DNA of 11,868 bases, from assembly GCA_947565475.1 (NCBI GenBank), contig CANOGI010000042.1, positions 1-11,868 of the forward strand. The letters are read 5' to 3'. Position numbers and translations under genes: made by a program. The notes under the pieces are model-generated. The model worked only from the letters and a program-made list of their open reading frames with translations. It searched no databases and was not told the origin of the DNA. Every line of letters begins with the position of its first letter. Position 1 is the stretch's first letter. Below are positions 11,866 to 11,868 of the stretch, in pieces. This DNA comes from an uncultured Eubacteriaceae bacterium (GTDB taxonomy: Bacteria > Bacillota > Clostridia > Lachnospirales > CAG-274).

Positions 11866-11868
11866 CAT

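Overview
The window looks like a low-GC Firmicutes chromosome, most likely class Clostridia. The support is the AT-rich base composition, strong AGGAGG-type ribosome binding sites, S-layer-homology (SLH) surface proteins, a zinc-type ribosomal protein L33, and clusters familiar from that group (yqeG-aroE, aroK-aroQ, efp, rpmG-secE-nusG-rplK-rplA). This is an inference from content; there is no rRNA gene here to fix the taxon. Every convincing gene is on the minus strand, so the region reads from right to left.

Right part (about 9027-11868): a terminator of an upstream gene outside the window, then a clear sigma-A-type promoter, then rpmG (L33), secE, nusG, rplK (L11) and rplA (L1). Both rplK and rplA have a short leader hairpin that imitates the L1 site of 23S rRNA, which suggests L1 autoregulation at two points. 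The secE-nusG spacer can fold in two mutually exclusive ways. The usual next genes, rplJ-rplL-rpoB, are absent.

Middle part (about 6082-8955): in their place are two tandem paralogous secreted proteins, each with a signal peptide, a cohesin-like domain, a polar linker and three SLH repeats. They are probably cell-wall-anchored surface proteins.

Left part (1-6081): yqeG-aroE, then comFB-aroK-aroQ (overlapping genes), then efp. Together aroE, aroK and aroQ supply three shikimate-pathway steps. These genes are separated by unusually large non-coding spacers.

The main oddity is in those spacers. A family of roughly 150-bp structured repeats occurs nine times (two copies truncated), always in the same orientation: three as a tandem array with an exact 146-bp period, the others singly or chained downstream of aroE, aroQ, efp and the SLH genes. 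Each full copy can form up to four hairpins, and several stems keep pairing through compensatory changes between copies. A second, separate element of 259 bp (5770-6028) has 14-bp terminal inverted repeats that include TA at each end and several internal hairpins; the start of what may be another copy lies at the right edge of the window. I do not recognise either family. No CRISPR array, integrase, transposase, tRNA or rRNA gene was seen.
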